Of a stretch of DNA of 64,000 nt, positions 35,946-43,675 are shown piece after piece. Location: positions 62,001-126,000 of the forward strand of contig NZ_JBEXUX010000011.1 in assembly GCF_040629175.1 (NCBI RefSeq). Direction: 5' to 3'. Within the stretch, counting starts at the first letter, position 1. Each line of letters starts with the position of its first letter. This DNA is from Embleya sp040629175. GTDB taxonomy: Bacteria; Actinomycetota; Actinomycetes; Streptomycetales; Streptomycetaceae. The notes below the pieces were generated by a model. The model saw only the letters and a list, made by a program, of their open reading frames with translations. It made no database searches and was not told the DNA's origin. The translations under genes and the position numbers were made by a program.

Positions 35946-38105
35946 ATGACGATCAGCCCGGACACCGGGACCGCACCCGCCGCAATCGGCTCGCCGGCCG
36001 CCCTCGGCCCGTTCGGACGTCTGGGGGTGTGGTCCGCGAGTCGCCTCCGCTTGGTCGCCCTCATGTGGTTCGCCGTGGTCGTCGGGCTGGGCGCCTTCGC
36101 ACCGCAGGTCACGTCGGCCCTCGCGGGAGCCGGCTGGCAGGCCAACGGCAGCGAGTCCGTACAGGTGCGCGACCTGGCCCAACGGCACTTCGGCGGGAAT
36201 GCCTCCACCGCGCTGCAAGTCGTCGTCGGCGCGGACCGGCCGGTCGACGATCCCGCGGTGCGAACCGTGATCGAACGGGCCACCGCACTGCTGCGCTCGG
36301 ACCCGCGCATCGGTGACGTGATACCCCCGCAGCCCGGCACCGGAATCAGCCCGGACGGTCGTACCGCGGTCCTCCTGGCCGGCGCCGGCGTCGACAGCAA
36401 CGACATGGTGCGGGCCGCCGACGACCTCAAAGGGCCGCTGGCCGCCCTGTCCACCGACGGCGTCACGGTCGACGCCACCGGATCCTCGGTGATGTGGAGC
36501 GACTTCAACACCGCCAACCACGACGCCATGATGAAGTCCGAGATGTTGTCGTGGCCGGTGACCCTCGCGATCCTGGTCCTGGCGTTCGGCTCGCTTGTCG
36601 CGGCCGGCCTGCCGCTGCTCCTGACGATGGCGGGACTCGCGGCGTCCGCCGGGGCGCTGGTGCTGCTCAACCACCTGACCCCGGTGTCGATCTGGGCGAT
36701 GAACTTCGCGATGATGTTCGCCCTCGCGCTCGGCATCGACTACGCACTGTTCCTGGTCGTACGCTTCCGCGCCGCCCTGGCCGGACACGGCGACGCCCGG
36801 CGGGCCGTCGGCGAGACCATGGACACCGCCGGCAAGGCCGTGGCCCTCTCCGGCGCGACCGTCCTGGTGAGCCTCTCCGCCGTGATGCTGGTACCGGCGC
36901 CGGCGTTCCGCTCGATGGCGCTCGGGATCATGCTCGCGGTCGCCTTCGTCCTGGCCGCCACGCTCACGCTGCTGCCCGCGATCCTCGGACGGCTCGGCGA
37001 CAGGGTCAACGCGGTCGCGCTGCCGTGGACCCGGCGGGCCGACAGCGCCGGATCACCGCGCTTCACGGCCTGGGGCGAGCGACTGTGGCGGCACCCGCTG
37101 CGCTATGGCGTACCCGCACTGGTGGTCCTGCTCGCACTCGCCGCACCGGTGATCGGGCTGCGCACCGCGATGCCCTCGATCTCCGTTGTTCCACCGGACT
37201 CGTCCGCACGTCAGGGCTACGTCGCCGTGCAACGCGCCTTCGGCCCCGGCGCACCCGGCATGGTGCAGATCCTCACGCCGACCGACCAGGCCGCGACCGT
37301 CGCGGCGGATGCGGCGACCGACCCGGGGATCGCCGCCGTACTGCCGCCGACCCCCGCGTCCGACGGGTCGAATCTGAGCCTGATCCAGGCCCTTCCCGGG
37401 GTCGACCCCTCCGACCCCGAACTCGCGGCCACCGTCGACCGCTTGCGTAGCGGGTTGGCGGACGACGCACTCGTCGGCGGCGCGGCGGTCGAAAACCTCG
37501 ACCTGCAAGCCGCACTGGATGCCAAGACACCCCTGGTGATCGCCATCGTGATGGGCCTCGGCTTCCTACTGCTCGTCGTCGCCCTCCAAGCGCCCCTCGC
37601 GGCGCTGCTCGGCACCGTCACCAGCCTGCTGTCCACCGCCGCGGCCTTCGGCGTCGCGCGACTGATCTTCCAGGACGGCCACGGCGCCGGACTGCTCGGA
37701 TTCGATCCACAGGGGTTCCTCGACGGCTGGGCACCGGTCTTCTTCTTCTCCATGATCTTCGCGATCGCCATGGACTACACGGTGTTCCTCTTGGCCTCGG
37801 CCAAGGAACAGGTCGAGAAGACCGGCGACCCTCGACGCGCCATGGTCGGCGCCCTCGCCCACTCGGGCCGCGTCGTCTTCGCCGCAGCGGCCGTCATGGT
37901 CGCCGTGTTCTTCACCTTCGCGCTGTCCGGACCGCTGCCGCCCAAGGAGATGGGCATCGTGCTGGGCGCGGCCGTACTGCTGGACGCCGCGCTGGTACGG
38001 CTGGTCCTCCTGCCGGTGCTGCTCCGGCTCTCCGGTCGGGCGGCGTGGTGGAGCCCGGCGTGGCTGCGCAAGGTCCTGCCGGACGTGCGCTTCTCGCACG
38101 ACTGA
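35946..38105 (+). CDS. MMPL family (RND-type) transporter 2
   Basis: Membrane exporter of 719 aa with the two-repeat MMPL layout: N-terminal span LVALMWFAVVVGLGAFAP, first loop about residues 60-200, span cluster with ALGIDYALFLVVRFRAAL, second loop about 395-535, second cluster with IFAIAMDYTVFLLASAKEQV. The proton-relay Asp-Tyr pairs are present. It differs clearly from MMPL 1 at 26962. ATG 35946 follows GAGGAGG. The promoter holds a CsoR-type palindrome and the CsoR-family gene lies 73 nt downstream, so it probably exports a compound sensed by that regulator. Confidence 0.93.
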   Translation: MTISPDTGTAPAAIGSPAALGPFGRLGVWSASRLRLVALMWFAVVVGLGAFAPQVTSALAGAGWQANGSESVQVRDLAQRHFGGNASTALQVVVGADRPVDDPAVRTVIERATALLRSDPRIGDVIPPQPGTGISPDGRTAVLLAGAGVDSNDMVRAADDLKGPLAALSTDGVTVDATGSSVMWSDFNTANHDAMMKSEMLSWPVTLAILVLAFGSLVAAGLPLLLTMAGLAASAGALVLLNHLTPVSIWAMNFAMMFALALGIDYALFLVVRFRAALAGHGDARRAVGETMDTAGKAVALSGATVLVSLSAVMLVPAPAFRSMALGIMLAVAFVLAATLTLLPAILGRLGDRVNAVALPWTRRADSAGSPRFTAWGERLWRHPLRYGVPALVVLLALAAPVIGLRTAMPSISVVPPDSSARQGYVAVQRAFGPGAPGMVQILTPTDQAATVAADAATDPGIAAVLPPTPASDGSNLSLIQALPGVDPSDPELAATVDRLRSGLADDALVGGAAVENLDLQAALDAKTPLVIAIVMGLGFLLLVVALQAPLAALLGTVTSLLSTAAAFGVARLIFQDGHGAGLLGFDPQGFLDGWAPVFFFSMIFAIAMDYTVFLLASAKEQVEKTGDPRRAMVGALAHSGRVVFAAAAVMVAVFFTFALSGPLPPKEMGIVLGAAVLLDAALVRLVLLPVLLRLSGRAAWWSPAWLRKVLPDVRFSHD

Positions 38106-38128
38106 CGTCCCGCACTGCCGGGTCAAGA

Positions 38129-38142
38129 TACCCCCCGGGGTA
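38129..38142. promoter_or_regulatory. CsoR/CstR-type operator, autoregulatory
   Basis: Perfect palindrome TACCCC-CC-GGGGTA, 36 nt before ATG 38179 of the CsoR-family gene. Same half-sites as 35915-35928. Confidence 0.72.
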
Positions 38143-38178
38143 CGATGTACGGGTGAATCGGTTGGGGAAGGAGTCCCG

Positions 38179-38445
38179 ATGACGGTGGACGAAGAGGCGA
38201 GCCGCGCCGTCCTGAACCGGCTGCGCCGGGCCCAAGGACAACTCAACGCGGTCATCGCGATGGTCGAGGCGGGGCGCGACTGCAAGGACGTGGTCACCCA
38301 ACTGGCCGCGGTTTCCAAGGCATTGGACCGCGCCGGGTTCAAGATCATCGCAAGTGGCATGCGCCAATGCCTGACCGAGAGCAATGGTGACGCGCCGCCG
38401 CTGAGCGAGGCCGAGTTGGAGAAACTCTTCCTGTCCCTCGCGTGA
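38179..38445 (+). CDS. CsoR/RcnR-family repressor, CstR-like
   Basis: All-helical DUF156 repressor of 88 aa. The family core is NRLRRAQGQLNAVIAMVEAG, then DCKDVVTQLAAVSKALDRAG. Cys35 and Cys64 align with the two Cys ligands of CsoR, but the His ligand four residues before the second Cys is Gly60. Copper CsoR needs Cys-His-Cys; the Cys-Cys pattern without His is that of CstR persulfide sensors. ATG 38179 follows GGGGAAGGAG. Its own promoter and that of MMPL 2 carry the same palindrome, so it probably represses both, and perhaps DUF302. Confidence 0.9.
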   Translation: MTVDEEASRAVLNRLRRAQGQLNAVIAMVEAGRDCKDVVTQLAAVSKALDRAGFKIIASGMRQCLTESNGDAPPLSEAELEKLFLSLA

Positions 38446-38512
38446 ACCGGGCGCGTGGGAGCGCACAGCGCAGCGGATGTCGACACCCACGCGCTCGCCG
38501 GACGGATGAGCG

Positions 38513-38555
38513 GGCGGCCTTCACGAGGTACCCACGTTGCACGGTGAAGGCCGCC
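38513..38555. terminator. Bidirectional terminator hairpin
   Basis: Perfect 12-bp stem GGCGGCCTTCAC / GTGAAGGCCGCC, 19-nt loop, between the convergent CsoR-family and methyltransferase genes. Confidence 0.78.
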
Positions 38556-38656
38556 GGCGCGCCCCGAGCGGGGTCGCCTCCCACACCCGCGACCCCGCGG
38601 CCGGGGCGGCAGGAGCACACCCGAGTCGGAGTTCGCTCCGGGACGCGTCGGCTCCG

Positions 38657-39469
38657 TCAGGTGACGGCGAGGGCCGGCCTTCGGCCCCGGATCGCCCACG
38701 CGCGGGCGGTGAGCGGGATCGACCCGTCGGGCCGCGTGGGCACGGTCGCGCGAAGCGTGTCGCGCAACCGGTCCCGGCCGCGTGGAGCGAGGGCGGCGAC
38801 GTAGCCGGGAGCGGGGCCCTGCCCGGCCAGGAACGGCTCCCACAGATCCGCGAAGTCGGCGAAGACGGTGGAGACCTCGATCGGGACGACAACCACGTCG
38901 ACGAGCCCCGCCTTCGTCCACAGCGCGTGCAGGGGATCCGGTCGGCACACCGGGAACCGGCGGCCCTCGTCCAGCGCGGCAGCCGCCGGGTCCACCACGA
39001 TCGCGGCGTCCCAGAACCGGCGCAGGAACGCCATGCCTTCGGCGTAGTCCCACACGTACGCGGCGACCAGCCCACCGGGCCGCACCACCCGGGCCGCCTC
39101 CGCCACCGCGGCATCCGGCGAGGGCAGAAAGTTCAGCACCAGCCCGCTGACGACCGCGTCGAACACCGCGTCGCCCAACGGCAGCGACTGCGCGTCGGCC
39201 ACCACGAAGGAAGCCCGCGCGGGAGCGGCCTCCCGGGCCGAGACCACGAACCCTGTAGACCGTTCCAACCCCATCACCATCCGGGGCCGGCACCGGGCGG
39301 CCACCGTCGCCGTCAACGCTCCCGTACCGCAGCCCACATCCAGCCACCGCAGGCCGCTCCCGCAACCCAGCCACGCCACGAACTCATCCGCAACCAGGCG
39401 GCTCCACCGACCCATGTACAGCTCGTAGGCATCGCCGGTGGCCCACGAGTCGAACCGTTGCTCCGTCAT
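38657..39469 (-). CDS. Class I SAM-dependent methyltransferase
   Basis: Methyltransferase of 270 aa. Motif I is WLDVGCGTGALTATVA (about residues 45-60), acidic motif II near MGLERSTGFV, motif post-I VVADAQSLPLGDAVFDAVV and motif III ARVVRPGGLVAAYVWD. The UbiE/BioC-like fold suggests a small-molecule substrate. ATG 39469 (MTEQRFDSW) is preferred since the upstream 63 codons are repeat-rich and not coding-like; the ribosome site is modest. It is a single gene, downstream of HxlR on the same strand but 430 bp away. Confidence 0.87.
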   Translation of the reverse strand: MTEQRFDSWATGDAYELYMGRWSRLVADEFVAWLGCGSGLRWLDVGCGTGALTATVAARCRPRMVMGLERSTGFVVSAREAAPARASFVVADAQSLPLGDAVFDAVVSGLVLNFLPSPDAAVAEAARVVRPGGLVAAYVWDYAEGMAFLRRFWDAAIVVDPAAAALDEGRRFPVCRPDPLHALWTKAGLVDVVVVPIEVSTVFADFADLWEPFLAGQGPAPGYVAALAPRGRDRLRDTLRATVPTRPDGSIPLTARAWAIRGRRPALAVT

Positions 39470-39487
39470 GCCCACACGATCCCCCGA

Positions 39488-39520
39488 CCGGGCCCGACCC
39501 GGGCCCGACCCGGGCCCGGA
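39488..39520. repeat. Short tandem repeat (CCGGGCCCGAC x3)
   Basis: Three head-to-tail 11-bp units just upstream of the methyltransferase start. The rest of the 39470-39899 gap shows no gene. Confidence 0.6.
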
Positions 39521-39899
39521 CACGCCGGCACCCGCCCGGCATCGCCCATGGCCATGTGCCTGCGGGATCGGCCTGTCGGCGGGCGATGCGGCTGCCGGGC
39601 ATCGTGGTGATGTCGGCGTGGCCCGGAGGCGGGCCGCGCCTGATTCGAGGCGAAGCAATGGTGCGCCGGTCGGCGAAGTGACGTGTCGGGAACGAGACTT
39701 GGAGAAGCTGTACCGGCGATGCCCGGTCGAGCAGGGTGTGGCGGCCGGGAGGTGACGGCTCGCGGAGCGATCGGCTTTTTCAGGCGCGTCGGAAGGTGGC
39801 GGTGGGGCCGGGAGTCACCGGTCGCACCGCGATAGGAGTCGTCATGGACGGGAACGGCGTTGCCGATCCGGCTTCGACCGGCGGGCGCTGTTCGGGGCG

Positions 39900-40301
39900 T
39901 CACGCGTTTCGGGGATTCGCCACTTTCGGCTGTTGCATGCTCGGGCAATCGCCGTGCTCGGGTGCGCCGAGGAACTGCTCGGCCCAGTTGCCCAGCTCCT
40001 CCAGGGCCGGCCGCAGGGCCTCCCCCGCAGGGGTGAGGCGGTAGGTGACGCGCAGCGGCGGGCCGGAGTCCACCTCGCGGCTCACCAGGCCGGCGTCGCC
40101 GAGTTCGGCGAGGCGGTCGGAGAGCATGCGCTCGCTGATTCCGCTGACGGCGCGGCCCAGTTCGGCGAAGCGGCCCGGGCCGTTCATCAGGCTGGCAAGG
40201 ATGACGCCGTTCCAGCGCTTGCCCAGCAGGGCGAAGACGCCTTCCACCGTGCTGCCCGCTCGTGCGCACTGCCCCGCGTCCCCGTGCTGCCCCTTTGTCA
40301 T
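39900..40301 (-). CDS. HxlR family transcriptional regulator
   Basis: Winged-helix regulator of 133 aa: GKRWNGVILASLMNGPGRFA, RAVSGISERMLSDRLAELGD and the wing PPLRVTYRLTPAGEAL. An N-terminal Cys (Cys12, in GQCARAG) is in the position of the redox-sensing Cys of HxlR/DUF24 regulators such as YodB. Divergent from a quinone-reductase/azoreductase gene, the classic target of such electrophile sensors. ATG 40301. The 142-bp gap holds an AT-rich inverted repeat that probably binds it. Confidence 0.9.
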   Translation of the reverse strand: MTKGQHGDAGQCARAGSTVEGVFALLGKRWNGVILASLMNGPGRFAELGRAVSGISERMLSDRLAELGDAGLVSREVDSGPPLRVTYRLTPAGEALRPALEELGNWAEQFLGAPEHGDCPSMQQPKVANPRNA

Positions 40302-40341
40302 GCGGCCATGTTAGCGCCCACCGTGCTTTGGCTGCGGAAAA

Positions 40342-40372
40342 GTAAGCTACTGTATTAATGTAAGCAGCTTAC
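40342..40372. promoter_or_regulatory. HxlR operator candidate
   Basis: Inverted repeat GTAAGCT ... AGCTTAC (40342-40348, 40366-40372), with a further direct GTAAGC at 40360-40365, in an AT-rich stretch between divergent HxlR and azoreductase genes. Confidence 0.6.
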
Positions 40373-40443
40373 GAAGCTGATGCCCGGTGCCTCGACGCGC
40401 CGGTTTCACCGCATCCGCGCGCCCATCCCGAGGAGTGCCTGCC

Positions 40444-41055
40444 ATGGCCGTTCTGCTGCACGTCGACTCGTCCCTGTTCCCGCTGGAGGGCTCCGGCTCC
40501 CGCCAACTCACCGACGCGTTCCGCAGGGTCTGGGAAGAGGCACACCCGCAGGGGAGCGTCATATACCGCGACCTGGCCGCCGCCCCCGTGCCGCACCTGG
40601 ACGCCGCCACCGTCACCGCCGAGTCCGTTCCCGCGCTGCGCGAGGAACTCATCGCCGAATTCGAGAGGGCCGACGTCGTCCTCATCGGCGCTCCGATGTA
40701 CAACTTCACGATCCCCTCGACCCTGAAGGCCTGGCTGGACCAGATCATCCTGGCGGGGCGGACCTTCGGCGAGGGCGTGGCGCCGTCCGGCAAGCGCGTC
40801 GTGGTCGCGGCCTCGCGCGGCGGCTCCTACCGCCCCGGCACCCCGCGGGCCGGCTTCGATTTCGACACCAACTACCTGGAAAAGGTGCTGGAAGGCGGGC
40901 TGGGCCTGGAGGTCGAAACCATCACGCGCGAACTGACGATGGCGCCCCGCAAACCCGCCATGGCCGACCTGGTGCCGCTGGCCGAGGAATCCGCGCGGCA
41001 GTCGCTGGAGCGCGCCGCCGAGTCCGCGCGGCGACACGCCGCGCTCCTGGCCTGA
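40444..41055 (+). CDS. FMN-dependent NADH-azoreductase/quinone reductase
   Basis: Flavodoxin-fold AzoR-family enzyme of 203 aa. FMN-phosphate loop LHVDSSLFPLEGSGSRQL (about residues 5-22), the flavin-contact motif APMYNFTIPSTLKAWLDQI (about 83-101) and AASRGGSY (about 124). It reduces quinones and azo compounds by two electrons with NADH, protecting against electrophiles. ATG 40444 follows GAGGAG; the upstream codons back to 40387 are dropped. It is divergent from its likely repressor HxlR. Confidence 0.92.
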   Translation: MAVLLHVDSSLFPLEGSGSRQLTDAFRRVWEEAHPQGSVIYRDLAAAPVPHLDAATVTAESVPALREELIAEFERADVVLIGAPMYNFTIPSTLKAWLDQIILAGRTFGEGVAPSGKRVVVAASRGGSYRPGTPRAGFDFDTNYLEKVLEGGLGLEVETITRELTMAPRKPAMADLVPLAEESARQSLERAAESARRHAALLA

Positions 41056-41398
41056 CCGCCGGGCCTGCACGAAGCGGGTGGGCCCGGACAGTTGGCCGTC
41101 GTATGCGGGGAAGCGCCGGCTTCGGCACCGGCCTGCCGACGGCATCGTCCACGGTTGCGGCGGCGTCCAGCTCGAACGCCTCAAGGCTCGGCATGGCCGA
41201 ACGCGGCGTCGATCCGGCCGCCCGCGACCGATCCGGCGTCCGCCTCATCGGCTGCACCGGCTCGGCCCTGCCCGGGTCCGCCTACCCTTGGGCCCGCGAC
41301 CACGTCGGGTTTCCTGTTGTGCTGCCGGCTCGGTGCGGATCCGGCCTGCCCGGCTCCGACGGCAGCTCCGATGCCCCACACCGGGAGCATCGCGGTGT

Positions 41399-41432
41399 CC
41401 GGGACGGCGCAGCGCGTGCCGCGCCGTCCCGG
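41399..41432 (-). terminator. Terminator of VOC gene
   Basis: Perfect 12-bp stem CCGGGACGGCGC / GCGCCGTCCCGG, 10-nt loop, 25 nt past the VOC stop. The remaining 41056-41398 gap holds no recognised gene. Confidence 0.75.
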
Positions 41433-41457
41433 GAGCCGGTGAGGCGAGGGATCGCGG

Positions 41458-41871
41458 CTACTCCGCGTAGGGCTGGTCGGTTCCCTGGGCGCTGTAGCCC
41501 AGACTCCAGACGTAGCCGTCCGGGTCGGCGAAGGTGCCGCCGTAGCCGCCCCACGGCAGGGCACCGGCGGGGTTGAGGATCGTGGCGCCGGCCTTCCCGG
41601 CCTCCGCCATGATCTCGTCGACCCGTGCCTCACTGCGGACGACGTAGGTCAGAACCAGCCCGCTGAAGCCGCTGCCTTCCGGGTCCGTGCCCACCTGGCC
41701 GGCCAGACCCTCGCGAGCGTAGAAGCCGACCGGCGAAGCGCCGTCCGACTCGAAGAACACCGAGATGCCGTAGTCGTTCGCGATCTTCCAGCCGAGTCCC
41801 TCGGTGTAGAACTGCTTGGCCCGGTCCATGTCACGGACACCGAGGAGGATCGAGCTGACGTGCGCCTTCAT
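41458..41871 (-). CDS. VOC (glyoxalase/bleomycin-resistance fold) protein
   Basis: Single VOC module pair, 137 aa: SSILLGVRDMDRAKQFYTEG opens the first beta-alpha-beta-beta-beta unit and LVLTYVVRSEARVDEIM the second, ending GGTFADPDGYVWSLGYS. Members bind a metal or a small toxic molecule; the exact role is not readable. ATG 41871 follows AAGGGGC. Convergent with the azoreductase gene. Confidence 0.88.
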   Translation of the reverse strand: MKAHVSSILLGVRDMDRAKQFYTEGLGWKIANDYGISVFFESDGASPVGFYAREGLAGQVGTDPEGSGFSGLVLTYVVRSEARVDEIMAEAGKAGATILNPAGALPWGGYGGTFADPDGYVWSLGYSAQGTDQPYAE

Positions 41872-42166
41872 GTCTTGCCCCTTGCACCGTAGATGTATAC
41901 CTGCCGGACATCCGGGCCGGGGCCCCGATGTGCGGTGGTTGCCATGACCACCACGCTAGGGGCTGGGTGGCGGGTGGGGCTTCTCGAATCCTGATCGGTC
42001 TTGGGACCCGTCACGCACGCGTCCGCGCCGTCGGCTGTCCGCCTCGCCCTGGCGATGGTCTCCCGGTCCGGACTCCCGCCGTCGTCCGGCGCTGACCTGC
42101 CGACGGGGTGTCCAGCAGCGGAATCGAGCCTTGTCATCTCGGCACGCGACCGATAGGACTGTCCGC

Positions 42167-42508
42167 GTGTCTGATCATCGGAACTTTGCACGCTCCGCCA
42201 TGGCGGCATCCTCGGTCGTGATCGCTGCTTGTGCGGTTGCCGTGGCGATCAAGGTGGTGGAGACCGACTTCAGCCCTGCCCCGCCACCGCGCCTCATGGA
42301 CCCCGGATCGGTGGAGCGGCGACTCGCCGATCAGCTCCAGGGTTACCGGGACACGCCGGTGACGAGAGTGAGTTGCCCCGCTTCCATCGTGGTCAAGGTG
42401 GGCAGCAAGTTCACCTGTCACTTCTGGGACGGGCGCATGGGGACGGTGCCGGTCACGATCTCGACCGACCAGGGCGACATCGACGTGGGCAACCCGACAC
42501 GGTTCTGA
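42167..42508 (+). CDS. DUF4333-like membrane-anchored protein
   Basis: Protein of 113 aa with one N-terminal hydrophobic segment (MAASSVVIAACAVAVAIKVV, about residues 12-31) and an outside domain carrying VSCPASIVVKVGSKFTCHFW, the CPxxhxxxxGxxFxC pattern of DUF4333 with two Cys likely disulfide-bonded. Probably an exported, membrane-tethered protein of unknown role. GTG 42167 has AGGA upstream; ATG 42200 is a possible alternative that would shorten the membrane segment. Confidence 0.7.
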   Translation: MSDHRNFARSAMAASSVVIAACAVAVAIKVVETDFSPAPPPRLMDPGSVERRLADQLQGYRDTPVTRVSCPASIVVKVGSKFTCHFWDGRMGTVPVTISTDQGDIDVGNPTRF

Positions 42509-42539
42509 TCGCGGGGTACCGCCTCCCCGCCGACCGCCG

Positions 42540-43150
42540 CCCCTTTGCTCGCCACCCCCACCCCGAGGGCCTCGGCGCCGGCAAGGCTGAGCTTGAGTCC
42601 TTCGACCCCACCGAGCCGGCCTTCTCGTTCGGCTTCGGCGATGCGGGCGATGAAGGTAGTCGCGATTTCCTCGATGACGGATCCCGTTCGGGGACGCGGT
42701 CCGGCTGCGGCTCGGTGGAGCGGAAGCATGATGGTGGCCGGGTGGACGGTGTTCTCGGAACTGCCGGGGCAATACTCGTAGTCGGGTCGAGCGCCCACCG
42801 CCGATGCGGCCATCGACATCGACATCGACATCGGTCTCGTCGCTCGGGCGCAGGGCCACGACCTTGCCGGTCGACGACCCGGGCGCGTACTTGGAACGGA
42901 GCGTCGACCGGAGGTGTCGATCCTGCGGATGCTTCAGCGGCAGGCCGTGCGCGACGCAGGGCTCCCATACGACCTCCAACGTCCGAGGCGCGGCGTCGAG
43001 CGTGGCCGGGACGTGCAACTTCCCACCCTGTCGGGGCGGTTCCACGTCCTCGGGCCGCAGCACCACCCACACGTCCTCGGTGCCGCGTCGCCACTCGGCA
43101 GGCAACGCCCGTGTGGGGGCGACGCATCCGTCGCCCGGCTCGATCACGGC
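42540..43150 (-). pseudogene. Possible decayed mobile-element gene (integrase-like tail)
   Basis: Two coding-like stretches in different minus frames. About 42805-43147: strongly GC3-biased, EDVWVVLRPEDVEPPRQGGK and HPQDRHLRSTLRSKYAPGSS, family not recognised. About 42558-42690: EEIATTFIARIAEAEREGRL followed by GGVEGLKLSLAGAEA, resembling the C-terminal tail of actinomycete site-specific recombinases. No intact start, catalytic core or att site is visible. The region also has CATCGA tandem repeats (42811-42832) that encode DVDVDVD in this frame. Could instead be a small unknown gene. Confidence 0.3.
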
Positions 43151-43596
43151 TCGGGGCGTCGTGGAAGATCGGATCCGGCCGGCCGAACAGGAGATGGTTG
43201 CGCTCCCACGCGCCCCGCCCTCCGCGCGAGTTCCGCTGCCGGGGGAACAGCCCCGGGGGCACTGCTTTTTGCGGGAGGCGGTACAACGCAGGTACAGACG
43301 CTGCCACGGTGCGCTCCCTGAGTCGAATCCGTGGCGTCGCACTCGAGAATCCCGGAGGCGGCCGGGCTCGGCGTCGGCGATTCGCACAGGATCGGAGATC
43401 GTTCTTCGTGCGCGGCGACGATCCCTCGGTTTCCGGCCACTGCCTACCGTGATCGTCCGCAGCGGCGCATGCCGCCGCGTTCCGAGGAGGTTTCCCGTGA
43501 CGAGACGATCCGAATTGCCGGGTACGCCGCCGACAGGCCGCCGATGGGCACCGGGCGCCGGGTCGGGTGCGCTGCGCGGCACCGGGCACGCCGTGG
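43151..43596. other. Intergenic region without recognised gene
   Basis: Between the remnant and the repeat cluster ahead of the solute-binding protein gene. Frames here are open on both strands but lack consistent codon bias. Confidence 0.4.
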
Positions 43597-43665
43597 CCGG
43601 GTATTTCCCGGTTTCCGGGCGTTTCCCGGTCGCCGAGTGCTTCGCGTTCGCCGGGTGTTTCCCGG
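43597..43665. repeat. Three CCGGGnnTTTCCCGG repeats upstream of SBP gene
   Basis: CCGGGTATTTCCCGG (43597-43611), CCGGGCGTTTCCCGG (43615-43629) and CCGGGTGTTTCCCGG (43651-43665). Each has palindromic CCGGG/CCCGG ends. The last one ends 10 nt before ATG 43676 and overlaps the ribosome site. Confidence 0.65.
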
Positions 43666-43675
43666 GAGGCGCGCG

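Noticed and set aside
41998..42030. CGTCACG near the VOC gene as another ECF41 promoter
   Set aside because: The -35 deviates at the first base and TCGGCT at the -10 position does not match.
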